From contig NZ_CP061913.1 of the NCBI RefSeq assembly GCF_019904175.1, positions 6,386,001 to 6,450,000 on the forward strand: a stretch of 64,000 bases of DNA, given 5' to 3'. Under the pieces are notes generated by a model. The model was not told the DNA's origin. It worked only from the letters and a program-made list of their open reading frames with translations, and ran no database searches. Each line of letters begins with the position of its first letter. The stretch's first letter is position 1. Source of the DNA: Dactylosporangium vinaceum. Its GTDB lineage: Bacteria > Actinomycetota > Actinomycetes > Mycobacteriales > Micromonosporaceae. Below, in pieces: positions 52,519-62,536 of this stretch. Made by a program: the position numbers and the translations under genes.

Positions 52519-54157
52519 GTGGCGCAAGAGGGTGTACAGGTCACGGTCGCGCGTGGGCGGCTGACGGCGGCGGTGGCCGATCGCGGGGTCATCACGAAGG
52601 CGTTTCTTGCTCTCATGCTCGTGACGCTCGTGGCGGCGGCGGTCGCCGTGCTGTCGCTCGACCGCATGTCACGGCTCAACGGCGACCTCCACGACATCAA
52701 GACGCGGCATCTCGACAGCGCCCAGGAGCTCGGTCAGATGCGCTCCGGGCTCACCGACATGTACCGCCACACCCTGCTCTGGGTCCTGTACTCCGCCAGC
52801 CCGGACAAGAGCGTCCTCGTCCCGATCCGCGGCGAGGTCACGGCGGCCGAGCAGCGCGTCGACGCCGCCACGGCGAAGTACCGGGACCTCGCGGCCGGCG
52901 ACGGCACCCGCCTCGACGCGCTGGCCAAGGTGACCGACGCGCTCGCCCAGTACCGCACCCTGCGCAACACCGCCCTGTTCCAGGAGCCCGCGCCGGCCGG
53001 GTACACGCTGCCCGCCACCGACCAGATCGTGGTCGTGTCGGCGAACCTCGAGAAGATCGTGTCGGACTCCCTCAACAACCTGCAGACGCTCGAGGACAAG
53101 GAGGCGAGCGCGACCGCCGCGCAGGCCGACAAGGAGTACAGCAACGCCCGCCTGTACATCGTGATCCTGCTCGTCGGCGGGCTGCTGCTCGCTCTCGCCG
53201 CGGGCGCATTCGTCGCCCGGATCATCCGCCGCCAGCTCGGCAGCGTGTCCGTCGCACTGCGGGCGCTGGCCAACGCCGACCTGACCCGGCCAGCCGAGGT
53301 GTACTCCCGCGACGAGCTCGGCGAGATGGCGTCCGCGGTCAACGACGCGCGGGAGGGCCTGCGCGGCACCGTCCAGGCCATCACCACCGGCTCGCGCACC
53401 CTCGGCGACAGCTCCCAGCAGCTCACCGCGGTCAGCGGCCGGATCGCCGCCAACGCGCAGGAGGCGGCCCGCCAGTCCGACGTGGCCGCGGGCGCGGCCG
53501 GCACGGTGTCGCACAACGTGCAGACCGTGGCGGCCGGCGCCGACGAGATGGGCGCGTCGATCCGGGAGATCGCGCAGAACGCCAACGACGCGGCCCGGGT
53601 CGCCTCCGAGGCCGTGGGCGTGGCCGAGCAGACCAACCAGACCGTGTCGAAGCTCGGCGAGTCGAGCACCGAGATCGGCAACGTCGTCAAGGTGATCACC
53701 TCGATCGCCGAGCAGACGAACCTGCTGGCCCTCAACGCGACGATCGAGGCGGCCCGCGCGGGCGAGGCCGGCAAGGGCTTCGCGGTCGTCGCCAACGAGG
53801 TCAAGGAGCTGGCCCAGGAGACCGCCCGGGCGACCGAGGACATCTCCCGGCGGGTCGAGGCGATCCAGGCCGACACCGGCAACGCCGTCGGGGCGATCGG
53901 CGAGATCAGCCGGATCATCGCCCGAATCAACGACTACCAGCTGACGATCGCCTCGGCCGTCGAGGAGCAGTCGGCCACCACCAACGAGATGACCCGCAGC
54001 GTCGGCGAGGCCGCACAGGGCGCCTCCGGCATCGCCGGCAACATCGCCGGGGTGGCGCACGCGGCCCAGGCGACCTCGGCGACGCTCGCCGAGGCCGACA
54101 CCACCGTCACGGAGCTGTCCCGCCTCGCCGCCGACCTGCAGCGCGAGGTGGGGCGGT

Positions 54158-54168
<11 letters not shown>
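52519..54168 (+). CDS. Methyl-accepting chemotaxis-type receptor
   Basis: A 549-residue receptor. Membrane helix 1 is about residues 24-46. An extracytoplasmic four-helix-type sensor (about 48-205) carries HTLLWVLYS. Helix 2 is about 208-232, HAMP follows (RIIRRQLGSVSVALRALANA), then a long signalling coiled coil with the hairpin tip ITSIAEQTNLLALNATIEAA. Methylation-type Glu/Gln pairs are present. GTG 52519 is used because GGAGG lies 7 nt upstream. It may feed the CheB/CheR proteins of the 7-12 kb block. Confidence 0.9.
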
Positions 54169-55294
<1,126 letters not shown>

Positions 55295-55332
55295 ATTTGT
55301 ACCGCTACCCGACCCCGCCGGCCCGTACCGGC

Positions 55333-55338
55333 TAAGGT
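55333..55338 (+). promoter_or_regulatory. -10 box TAAGGT before the SRPBCC gene
   Basis: TAAGGT is 7 nt before ATG 55346. The intervening CGAGGGG could also be read as a ribosome site but is too close for a leadered mRNA. Confidence 0.5.
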
Positions 55339-55345
55339 CGAGGGG

Positions 55346-55783
55346 ATGGCCCACTTCACTACCTCCGTCGAGGTCAATGCGCCCGCCGAACAGGTCTGGG
55401 CGGCACTCACCGACTGGCGCAACCACGCCCGCTGGGCCCCGCTCACCACGGTCCGGCTCACCACCGACCGGATGGACGGGCTCGGCGCCGGGTTCGTCGC
55501 CCGCTCCGGGATCGGCCCGCTCGGCTTCGACGACCCGATGACGGTCGTGCGCTGGGAGCCACCGCACCGCTGTGACGTGGACAAGCACGGCCGGGTGATC
55601 CGCGGCAAGGCGTGGTTCGAGGTGGTGGCGCTGAGCGGCGAGCGCTGCCGCGTGGACTGGTCCGAGGACGTGACTGTCGTCCCCCACCGCCTCGATCGCC
55701 TGACCGGCGGGCTCGTCGCACTCGTCGGCAAGGCCGGGTTCGGCCAGGCGCTGCGCAAAATGGCCCGGGAGTTCGACCGGTAG
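55346..55783 (+). CDS. SRPBCC-family (START-like) protein
   Basis: A 145-residue helix-grip protein beginning with the polyketide-cyclase/dehydrase pattern FTTSVEVNAPAEQVWAALTD and ending in an amphipathic helix (GFGQALRKMAREFDR). Such proteins bind small hydrophobic molecules. Divergent from the zinc dehydrogenase across about 50 bp. Confidence 0.82.
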   Translation: MAHFTTSVEVNAPAEQVWAALTDWRNHARWAPLTTVRLTTDRMDGLGAGFVARSGIGPLGFDDPMTVVRWEPPHRCDVDKHGRVIRGKAWFEVVALSGERCRVDWSEDVTVVPHRLDRLTGGLVALVGKAGFGQALRKMAREFDR

Positions 55784-55812
55784 ACTGCGCTCTCCAGGTG
55801 CGGGAGGCGGCA

Positions 55813-56610
55813 GTGACCCGGTTCGCGGCGGACATCGTCGCGGACCTGCGCGCCCGCATCGTCGCCGGAGACCTGAAGCCCGGCGAGTTCCTGCCCACCG
55901 CCAAGGAGATCATGGCCGGGTGGGGCGCCACGACGGCGACCGCGTACAAGGCCATGGAGCTGCTGCGCCAGGAGGGCCTGGCGGCCAAGGTGGTCCGCGG
56001 CATCGGCCTGGTCGTCACCGCCGACGCGCCCGCCGTCGCCGCCGCCTGGGCCCCGCCGCCGGCCCGCGGCGACCTGGTGCGGGCCCGGATCGTCACCGCC
56101 GCCGTCGAGCTCGCCGACCGCGACGGCCTGGCCAACCTGTCCCTGCGGCTGATCGGCGAGCGCGCCGGCGGCCTGGTCAGCGGCACGTTCTACAAGTGGG
56201 TCCGGGACCGCGCCGAGCTGGAGACCCTGATGGCCGGCGCTGTGTTCGCCGGGCACCCGCCCCCGAAGCCGGCCGGCACCTGGCGGGCGCAGCTGGAGCG
56301 GCTGGCCCGGCTCCAGTGGCGGATGTACCGCCGCCACGCCTGGCTCGCCCGGACCGTCTCCTTCACCGCCCCCGGCCCGAGCCCGCACGTCACCGAGCAC
56401 ACCGACGCGGCCGCCCGGGCGCTGCGCGACCGCGGCTGCTCCCCCGCCGAGGCGGCGGATCTGGCCCTGGCCGTCGCGAGCCTCGTCCGCGGCTGTGCCC
56501 TGGCCCTGGAGTCCGAGGACCCCCGGGCCCGGCGGGCCGAGGCCGATGCCGCGGAGCCGCAGTTCGCGTTCGGCCTGGCCCGCCTCCTGGACGGCTTCGA
56601 GCGCGGGTAG
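55813..56610 (+). CDS. Regulator with GntR-type and TetR-type DNA-binding domains
   Basis: A 265-residue protein with two HTH units. Residues 1-70 are a GntR winged helix (FAADIVADLRARIVAGDLKP then FLPTAKEIMAGWGATTATAY). Residues about 90-140 are a TetR HTH (VTAAVELADRDGLANLSLRL then SGTFYKWVRDRAELETLM). The TetR-type ligand domain fills the rest. Such double regulators occur in actinomycetes; targets are unknown. GGGAGGCGGCA before GTG 55813 is the ribosome site. Its start is 29 bp after the SRPBCC stop, so the two may be cotranscribed. Confidence 0.87.
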   Translation: MTRFAADIVADLRARIVAGDLKPGEFLPTAKEIMAGWGATTATAYKAMELLRQEGLAAKVVRGIGLVVTADAPAVAAAWAPPPARGDLVRARIVTAAVELADRDGLANLSLRLIGERAGGLVSGTFYKWVRDRAELETLMAGAVFAGHPPPKPAGTWRAQLERLARLQWRMYRRHAWLARTVSFTAPGPSPHVTEHTDAAARALRDRGCSPAEAADLALAVASLVRGCALALESEDPRARRAEADAAEPQFAFGLARLLDGFERG

Positions 56611-56614
56611 GCGC

Positions 56615-58081
56615 TCAGAAGTCGCGGCGGCGGGACTCGGCGGCCGCGATCTCGGCGGCGTCGGCGAGGCGGTCCAGGAGGGCCAGAGGCTGGCGCATGC
56701 GGTGGTTGCCGGCGAACGCGTCGCGGTGGTGGTGCAGGAACGCCCAGTATCCGGCCGTGAACGGGCACGCGTCGGCGCCCGCGCGGTGCTTCGGGTCGAA
56801 CGGGCAGCCGCCGCAGTAGTCGCTCATCCGGTTGATGTAGGCGCCACCGGCCGCGTAGGGCTTCGTCGTCATCCGGCCGCCGTCGGCGTACTGGCTCATG
56901 CCTATCACGTTCGGCGTCATCACCCACGGGTAGCCGTCGACGAAGGCCCGGGCGAACCAGTCGGCGACGTCGGCCGGGTGCCAGTCGCGCTGCAGCGCAA
57001 GGTTCCCGAGCACCATGAGGCGCTGGATGTGGTGCACCCAGCCGGTGTCGCGGACCCGGGTCAGCACGTCGCGCAGGCACGCGGAGCCGACGCCCTCCGG
57101 GTCGAGGCCGGCGAACCAGGCCGGCAGGCGCCGCCGGGCGTGGAGGGCGTCGCGGTGCTCGAACCGGGGGCCGAAGTACCAGTAGCAGTGCCACACGTAG
57201 TCGCGCCAGCCGAGGATCTGGCGCACGAACCCCTCGACACCGGCGATGGGCGCGGCGCCGCGGCGGTACTCCCCCTCGGCCCGCTCCACCACGTCGAGCG
57301 GGTCGAGCAGCCCGAGGTTGAGCGACGCCGACAGCAGCGAGTGGGCCATCAGCGGGTCCTCGCGCAGCATCGCGTCCTCGTGCGGCCCGAACACCGGCAG
57401 GCGGTGCTCGAGGAAGTGCGCGAGCCGCGCCTGCGCCTCGCCCGCGGTCACCGCAAACCGCCGCGGCCCGTCCCGGCCGATGAAGCGGATGCCGTCGTCG
57501 CGTTCCCACCGGTCCAGCTCGGCGCGCACCTCGGCGTCGACGTCGTCCTCCGCCAGTGCGGGCGGCGGCGGTACCCCCAGTGTGCGCACCCCCCGCGGAG
57601 GGGGCTCGCGGTTGTCGCCGTCGAAGTTCCAGCGCCCGCCGGCCGGCTCCGAGCCGTCCATGAGGATGCCGTGGCGGCGCCGGGCGTCGCGGTAGAAGTC
57701 CTCCAGGAGCAGCCGCGGCCGCCCGTCGGCCCAGCGCACGAAGTCGCCCGGCGCGGTGATGAACCCGCGCGGCGGCAGCATCGTCGCGTCCGGCAGCGAC
57801 CGGATCAGCTCCCGGGCCGCGCGGGACGTCGGGTGGCAGACCTCGACGGGTCCGGTGACGGCGTCGCGGTACCGCTCGGTGACGATCAGCTCCGCCCGGT
57901 CCCCGAGCTCGGCCGCCCGGTGGCGCAGCGCGGACAGCACGAGGTGCGCCTTCTGCCGGTGGTACACCTTCCGCCGGAAGACGCCCTTGCTGACGACGAG
58001 CAGCACCTGCCGCTCCGGCTCGTCGTCGAGGAAATGCGGTCCGAGCTGGTCGGCGAAGAGCCAGCGCCGCCTTGTGGCCAT
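56615..58081 (-). CDS. Iron-sulfur (6-4) photolyase / FeS-BCP cryptochrome family
   Basis: A 488-residue photolyase-related protein. The N-terminal MATRRRWLFADQLGPHFLDD starts the antenna-binding domain. GWRDYVWHCYWYFGP and MVLGNLALQRDWHP lie in the FAD region. Cysteines in ACLRDVLT and in CGGCPF...ADACPF (spacing C-x2-C-x12-C) match the [4Fe-4S] ligands of bacterial (6-4) photolyases. It would repair UV 6-4 photoproducts using light. TAGTCT lies 7 nt before ATG 58081. It is divergent from a SigB/F-type sigma gene. Confidence 0.9.
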   Translation of the reverse strand: MATRRRWLFADQLGPHFLDDEPERQVLLVVSKGVFRRKVYHRQKAHLVLSALRHRAAELGDRAELIVTERYRDAVTGPVEVCHPTSRAARELIRSLPDATMLPPRGFITAPGDFVRWADGRPRLLLEDFYRDARRRHGILMDGSEPAGGRWNFDGDNREPPPRGVRTLGVPPPPALAEDDVDAEVRAELDRWERDDGIRFIGRDGPRRFAVTAGEAQARLAHFLEHRLPVFGPHEDAMLREDPLMAHSLLSASLNLGLLDPLDVVERAEGEYRRGAAPIAGVEGFVRQILGWRDYVWHCYWYFGPRFEHRDALHARRRLPAWFAGLDPEGVGSACLRDVLTRVRDTGWVHHIQRLMVLGNLALQRDWHPADVADWFARAFVDGYPWVMTPNVIGMSQYADGGRMTTKPYAAGGAYINRMSDYCGGCPFDPKHRAGADACPFTAGYWAFLHHHRDAFAGNHRMRQPLALLDRLADAAEIAAAESRRRDF

Positions 58082-58241
58082 TGGCCGCAGACTACCACCG
58101 AGAGTGAATCGACGCACGAATCGACGCAAAACTTGTCTTGCGGCAAGTTCGGCATTACCGTCGTGTTCTGAAGGGCGCTCAAGCAGCGGGCGTCACGCTC
58201 AGTAATCCGTGAACGTTCTCCGCTGCCAGAGGTCTGCCATC
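58082..58241. promoter_or_regulatory. Photolyase/sigma divergent region
   Basis: Leftward -10 TAGTCT is the complement of 58089-58094. GAATCGACGCAC and GAATCGACGCAA are tandem copies at 58106-58129. AACTTG (58130-58135) and CAAGTT (58144-58149) form an inverted repeat. These three elements could bind a regulator linking photolyase and sigma expression. Confidence 0.5.
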
Positions 58242-59045
58242 ATGACGATCCAAGTCAACGCCACCCGCACCGCCGGCTCCGCCCGCGCCGCCCAGGACGC
58301 CGAGGCCCGGGCGCTGCTGAGCCTCCTCGCCGACCTGCCCGCCGGCCCCGACCGGGACCGGGTCCGCGGCCGCGTCATCGAGCTGTACCTGCCGCTGGCC
58401 CAGCACCTGGCCGGCCGCTTCCGCAACCGCGGCGAGCAGCTCGACGACCTGCTCCAGGTGGCGACCGTCGGCCTGATCAAGGCGGTCGACGGGTTCGACC
58501 CGGACAACGGCGCCGTCTTCGTGGGCTACGCCATCCCCACGATCACCGGCGAGCTCAAGCGCCACTTCCGCGACCGCTGCTGGGACGTCCGCGTGCCCCG
58601 CCGCATCCAGGAGAACCGCCTGCGCGTCATGCGCGTCACCGGCGAGCTCACCCAGCGCCTGGGCCGCTCGCCGACCGTCGCCGACCTGGCCGCCGAGCTG
58701 GAGACGTCCGAGGAGGACGTGATCGAGGCCCTGGACGCCGGGCGCGCCTACCGCAGCCTGAGCCTCGACGCCCCGGCGAACACCAACGAGTCCGACGGCC
58801 CGACCGACCTGAGCAACCTCCTGGGCGCCGACGACGCCGACATGGAGCAGGTCGAGACCCGCGAGGCCCTGCGCCCGCTCCTGGCCCGCCTCCCGGAGCG
58901 CGAGCAGAAGATCATCGCCATGCGCTTCTTCGGCAACCGCACCCAGTCGCAGATCGCCGCCGAGCTCGGCGTGTCCCAGATGCACATCTCGCGCCTGCTC
59001 ACCAAGGCCCTGGCCACCCTGCGCACGCAGCTCACCCGCGGCTGA
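58242..59045 (+). CDS. SigB/SigF-type RNA polymerase sigma factor
   Basis: A 267-residue group 3 sigma factor. Region 2 is LLQVATVGLIKAVDGFDPDN with TITGELKRHFRDRCWDVRVP, region 3 includes TQRLGRSPTVADLAAELE, and region 4 LPEREQKIIAMRFFGN with SQIAAELGVSQMHISRLL. It is close in sequence to the sigma part of the fusion at 10933 but has no STAS domain. It would read GTTT/GGGTAT-type stress promoters under anti-sigma control. ATG 58242 is preferred (AGAGG upstream); GTG 58209 is the alternative. Confidence 0.9.
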   Translation: MTIQVNATRTAGSARAAQDAEARALLSLLADLPAGPDRDRVRGRVIELYLPLAQHLAGRFRNRGEQLDDLLQVATVGLIKAVDGFDPDNGAVFVGYAIPTITGELKRHFRDRCWDVRVPRRIQENRLRVMRVTGELTQRLGRSPTVADLAAELETSEEDVIEALDAGRAYRSLSLDAPANTNESDGPTDLSNLLGADDADMEQVETREALRPLLARLPEREQKIIAMRFFGNRTQSQIAAELGVSQMHISRLLTKALATLRTQLTRG

Positions 59046-59085
59046 CCGGCCTGCGCCGCCCCGGCGCGCCGGGGAGCGGATGCGC

Positions 59086-59119
59086 GTGGGCTACCGCGGC
59101 GGTGCACACGGTAGCCCAC
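59086..59119. terminator. Hairpin between sigma and pectate lyase genes
   Basis: GTGGGCTACCG (59086-59096) pairs with CGGTAGCCCAC (59109-59119), an 11-bp stem with a 12-nt loop, between two convergent genes. Related CCGCGGGCTACCGG words follow to 59155. Confidence 0.7.
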
Positions 59120-59189
59120 GGCCGCGGCCCCTCAACCACGGCCGCGGGCTACCGGCCTCAGGAAAGCCCATCGCGGTGCCGGCGAGCGG

Positions 59190-60386
59190 TCAGATCCTGG
59201 CTCCGACCGCCTGGCCGTTGGCGGGGACCAGGAAGTTCGACGAGGCGATGGCGCCGCTCGACGTGCGCGGGCCGGTGATGACGGACTGGTCGGTGCTCAG
59301 CAGCGTCCAGGTGCCGCCGGTGTTCCACGAGTTGCCCGACGCGGTCGAGGAGCCCAGCGCCACAGCGGTCTTGTTGCCCACGGCCAGGTTCGCGGTCAGC
59401 TTCGAGGTGGAGCCGCCGTCGAAGTCGAAGCCCGTCTTGGCGTTGTTCCAGGCGGTGTCCCGGTTCACCGTCAGGGTGCCGGTGTTGCCATTGTCGGTGA
59501 AGCCGTGCGCCGCGTTGGCGAACGACATGCTGTTGGTCACCGAGTGGTCGGCCGCGGGGCCGGTGCCGCCGCTGCCGCCGAGCTTGAAGCCGTTGCCGTC
59601 GCCCGAGAAGTTCGGGATGTTCCAGCGGTTGTACCCGTTGCCGTACGCGATGGTGCCGGAGATCGTGACGGCCGAGGTGAACATCCAAAGGTCGAGGCCG
59701 TCGTCGATGTTGCTCCAGAGCCGGGCGCCGCGGACCACGTTGCCGGAGCCGCTGCCCTCCTTGATGCCGAGACCGTCGGCGCTCTCGCCGTTCTTGCGCG
59801 GGTCGCGGTTGTTGTAGCTGTCCAGGTCGAGGATCTGGTTGTTCGCGGACGTGCCCTGCAGCTGGAAGCCGGTCTCGTAGTTGTCGTGCGTGGACAGCCG
59901 CTCGAACACGTTGTTACTGCAGTTGTTGCAGTACACCGCGTACGGGCCGTGCACGATCTCCAGGCCGGTGATGCGCCAGTAGGACGCCTCCATGTGGATC
60001 GCGCCGCGCTGGGCAGCGGGGATCGTCGAGCCGACCGCGCCCGGCGTGTATCCGAGGGCCTCGCCGTCCACCGTGACCTTCTCCCCGTTGTACGCGGTCA
60101 GGGCGATCGGCGCGGACGACGTCCCGCTTCTGGTGATCTGGATGTTGGTGGTCAGCGCGTAGGTGCCGCCGCGCACGGCGATGGTGCCGCCCGCCGCGAC
60201 CAGACCGACCGCCTTCTGGATTGTCGCGAGCGGGGCGGCGAGCGTGCCGGCGTTGCCGTCGGAGCCGTTCGTCGCCACGTAGAGCGTCGCCGCGGCCGCG
60301 CCGGCCGGGGCCGGGGCGGCCAGGGCGCTCGCGGCCGCCGCCAGCGAGGCGGCCGCGAGCGGGCCGAAGAGCCGAGGAAAGCGCAT
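59190..60386 (-). CDS. Secreted right-handed beta-helix pectate lyase (PL9-like)
   Basis: A 398-residue exported protein. The signal peptide (about 1-31) is followed by TLYVATNGSDGNAGTLAAPL, typical of beta-helix lyases, then repeating coils rich in N and G. NNRDPRKNGESADGLGIKEG and NIDDGLDLWMF match the calcium-binding and catalytic region of PL9 enzymes. It would cleave pectate by beta-elimination, complementing the CE2 esterase. TAGCGT lies 6 nt before ATG 60386. Confidence 0.88.
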   Translation of the reverse strand: MRFPRLFGPLAAASLAAAASALAAPAPAGAAAATLYVATNGSDGNAGTLAAPLATIQKAVGLVAAGGTIAVRGGTYALTTNIQITRSGTSSAPIALTAYNGEKVTVDGEALGYTPGAVGSTIPAAQRGAIHMEASYWRITGLEIVHGPYAVYCNNCSNNVFERLSTHDNYETGFQLQGTSANNQILDLDSYNNRDPRKNGESADGLGIKEGSGSGNVVRGARLWSNIDDGLDLWMFTSAVTISGTIAYGNGYNRWNIPNFSGDGNGFKLGGSGGTGPAADHSVTNSMSFANAAHGFTDNGNTGTLTVNRDTAWNNAKTGFDFDGGSTSKLTANLAVGNKTAVALGSSTASGNSWNTGGTWTLLSTDQSVITGPRTSSGAIASSNFLVPANGQAVGARI

Positions 60387-60392
60387 TCCCGC

Positions 60393-60398
60393 ACGCTA
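60393..60398 (-). promoter_or_regulatory. -10 box TAGCGT of the pectate lyase gene
   Basis: The complement of 60393-60398 reads TAGCGT, 6 nt from ATG 60386, so the secreted enzyme would be translated from a leaderless mRNA. Confidence 0.5.
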
Positions 60399-60434
60399 GA
60401 CCGGGCATCGACCGCCGTCAACGACCCGCGAAAC

Positions 60435-60875
60435 TTACAGCGGCGGGGTGGCCCGGCGCGAGGCGATCGAGATGCGGTTCCACACGTTGATGATGCCGAT
60501 GGCCAAGACCAGGTTCGCCGCCTCCTCCGGCGACAGGTGCGCCCGGACCGCGGCCCACACGTCGTCCGGCACCCCGTCCTCGCCCAGCCGGGTCAGCGCG
60601 TCGGTGAGCGCGAACGCCGCCCGCTCCCGCGCGTCGAACAGTGTCGACTCGCGCCAGGCCGCGACCGCGAACAGCCGGCGCTGGTGGTCGCCGTCGTGCA
60701 GCGCCTCCGCGCTGTGCATGTCGATGCAGAACGCGCACCCGTTGACGATCGACGCGCGCACCTTGACCAGGTGCAGCAGTTTCGGCTCGACACTGCGGCG
60801 CCCGTACTTCTCCAGCTGGGCCATCACCGCGTACCCCTCGGGCACGACCTCCGCAAAGTTCATCCGTTGCTCCAT
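60435..60875 (-). CDS. AhpD-like carboxymuconolactone-decarboxylase-family protein
   Basis: A 146-residue alkylhydroperoxidase-like protein. NGCAFCIDMHSAEAL is the AhpD-type CxxC-x3-H redox centre. It probably reduces peroxides or acts as a thiol redox partner. It follows the NmrA-like gene by 55 bp on the same strand, so it is likely in the SoxR-controlled transcript. ATG 60875 begins MEQRMNFAEV. Confidence 0.88.
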   Translation of the reverse strand: MEQRMNFAEVVPEGYAVMAQLEKYGRRSVEPKLLHLVKVRASIVNGCAFCIDMHSAEALHDGDHQRRLFAVAAWRESTLFDARERAAFALTDALTRLGEDGVPDDVWAAVRAHLSPEEAANLVLAIGIINVWNRISIASRRATPPL

Positions 60876-60930
60876 ACCGCCACGACCGCCCGGACCGGCC
60901 CCGGCGTGACAGTCGCGCGAGTGACGCCGG

Positions 60931-62091
60931 TCACGCGGGCGGGTCGAAGTAGTGCACCTCCTCGCGGGTGATGGCCCCGCCCTCGACGGTGAGCAGCGAC
61001 ATCTTCGTGGTCGCGCCGAGGGTGAACCGCACCGCGAACCCGTCGGCGCCGATGTAGGGCCCCTGGACGCCGACCGCCCCCGCGTCGAGGTCCCCGGCCC
61101 GCCGCCGCCCGTTGGCGAGGATCTCCGGCAGCCCGCGCAGCTCGCCTCCGCCCTCCAGGGGCGCCACCCGCACGACGGCCGGGTCGTACAGCGCCAGGGC
61201 CCTGTCGAACCGCCCGGCCCGGAACGCCTCCACGTACCGCGCGGCGACCTCGGCCACCGACGCCGGCGGCCGGAAGTCGGCGGCGTGGTCGGCCGCCCAC
61301 TGCGCGAACGACCGCGCCGGATGCCCGGTGACCTCCCGCACCCCGTCGGCCACCGGCTCCGGCGTGTCGACGAGCGACGCCCAGTAGTCAAGGGCGGCGT
61401 CGGCGAACTCGGGGGTCGCCCACGCGAGCATCCCGGCCCGCGCGGTGGCGCGATCGACCTCCTCGGCGACGGCGCGCACGCCCGCCGCCGCGCCGATGAG
61501 CCGGACCTGCTCGGCCTGCGTGACGGTCCCCGGTCCACTGAGGACATGGGTCCGCCCCGCGTGCCCCGGCTCCGTCATCGCCACGACGGCCGCCTCGGCC
61601 AGGTCCCGCTCGTGCACGAGCGAGCGGGCCGCCCCCGAATAGGGGATGCGCACCGGCTCGCCGGCCCGGATCGCCGCCGCCCACTGCAGCGTGTTCGTCG
61701 CGAAGCCGCTGGCCCGCAGGAACGTCCACGCCGCGGCGGTACCCCGGATCGCCGCCTCGACCTCGCCCCACACGCCGCCGTGCTCAGCGCTCATCGCCGA
61801 GATGTAGACGACCCGCCGGCCGCCGGCCCCGAGCGCCGCGGCCACCGGCCCGATGCCGCCCGCGTCCATGAACGGCCAGATCAGCAGCACCGCGTCCACG
61901 CCGTCGACGGCCGCGCGCAGTGCCGGCCCGTCCAGCACGTCGGCGCTGAACGCCTCGACGCCGTCCGGCTGCCCGCCCGCGTCGCGCGCCATCGCCCGCA
62001 CGGCCACGCCCCGCTCGCGCAGCAGCTGCACCGCGATCCGCCCGATGTTGCCCGTCGCCCCGATGACCAGGGCCCTGCCGATATCCGCCAT
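60931..62091 (-). CDS. NmrA-like NAD(P)-binding protein fused to SnoaL/NTF2-like domain
   Basis: A 386-residue fusion. Residues 1-270 are an NmrA/atypical-SDR Rossmann unit (VIGATGNIGRIAVQLLRERG). Residues about 280-386 are a SnoaL/NTF2-like domain (VAARYVEAFRAGRFDRALAL to EEVHYFDPPA). NmrA-type proteins sense or use NADP(H); with SoxR control, a quinone- or redox-linked role is likely. ATG 62091 is chosen because it lies 7 nt from the SoxR-type -10; the in-frame TTG at 62103 falls inside that box. Confidence 0.85.
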   Translation of the reverse strand: MADIGRALVIGATGNIGRIAVQLLRERGVAVRAMARDAGGQPDGVEAFSADVLDGPALRAAVDGVDAVLLIWPFMDAGGIGPVAAALGAGGRRVVYISAMSAEHGGVWGEVEAAIRGTAAAWTFLRASGFATNTLQWAAAIRAGEPVRIPYSGAARSLVHERDLAEAAVVAMTEPGHAGRTHVLSGPGTVTQAEQVRLIGAAAGVRAVAEEVDRATARAGMLAWATPEFADAALDYWASLVDTPEPVADGVREVTGHPARSFAQWAADHAADFRPPASVAEVAARYVEAFRAGRFDRALALYDPAVVRVAPLEGGGELRGLPEILANGRRRAGDLDAGAVGVQGPYIGADGFAVRFTLGATTKMSLLTVEGGAITREEVHYFDPPA

Positions 62092-62097
62092 GCCTGC

Positions 62098-62128
62098 ATC
62101 CAAAGGGTTGAACCAAGGTTCACGTCAA
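62098..62128 (-). promoter_or_regulatory. SoxR-type promoter with 19-bp spacer
   Basis: Leftward -35 TTGACG (complement of 62123-62128) and -10 TTGGAT (complement of 62098-62103) are 19 bp apart, the over-long spacer typical of MerR-family activated promoters. The spacer holds the dyad TGAACCAAGGTTCA (62109-62122). Transcription would begin at the A of ATG 62091. Confidence 0.75.
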
Positions 62129-62136
62129 GGCCGGGT

Positions 62137-62142
62137 TAGGCT
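62137..62142 (+). promoter_or_regulatory. -10 box TAGGCT of soxR
   Basis: TAGGCT is 7 nt before GTG 62150, implying a leaderless soxR mRNA. The SoxR dyad at 62109-62122 lies in its -35 region, allowing autoregulation. Confidence 0.55.
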
Positions 62143-62149
62143 CGTCGGC

Positions 62150-62536
62150 GTGAGCCTCCTGACGATCGGCGAGCTGTCCCGCCGCAGCGGCGTGCCCGCC
62201 TCCGCGCTGCGGTTCTACGAGCGCCAGGGACTGATCAGCAGCGACCGCAGCGCGACCAACCAGCGCCGCTACGACGACGCCGCGGCGAAGCGGGTCGCGT
62301 TCATCCGCGCGTCCCAGCGGGTCGGCATCCCACTCGCCCGGATCGCCGAGGTGCTGGCGTTCCTGCCGGAGGGCCACCCGCCGACCGCCGCGTTCTGGCG
62401 CCGCGCGTCGCAGTGCTGGGGCGAGGCCGTCGACGAGCGGATCGCCCGCCTCGAGCAGCAGCGCGAGCAGTTCACGGCCTGCGCGGGCTGCGGCTGCCTG
62501 ACGTTCGGGGAGTGCCGCCTGGTGACGCCGGCATGA
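62150..62536 (+). CDS. soxR: Redox-sensing activator SoxR
   Basis: A 128-residue MerR-family protein. The HTH is LTIGELSRRSGVPASALRFY. The C-terminal CAGCGCLTFGEC places Cys at 111, 114, 116 and 122, the exact [2Fe-2S] pattern of SoxR. Oxidation of the cluster by redox-cycling compounds would activate the divergent NmrA/AhpD operon through the 19-bp-spaced promoter. In actinomycetes SoxR commonly answers self-made redox-active metabolites. Confidence 0.93.
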   Translation: MSLLTIGELSRRSGVPASALRFYERQGLISSDRSATNQRRYDDAAAKRVAFIRASQRVGIPLARIAEVLAFLPEGHPPTAAFWRRASQCWGEAVDERIARLEQQREQFTACAGCGCLTFGECRLVTPA

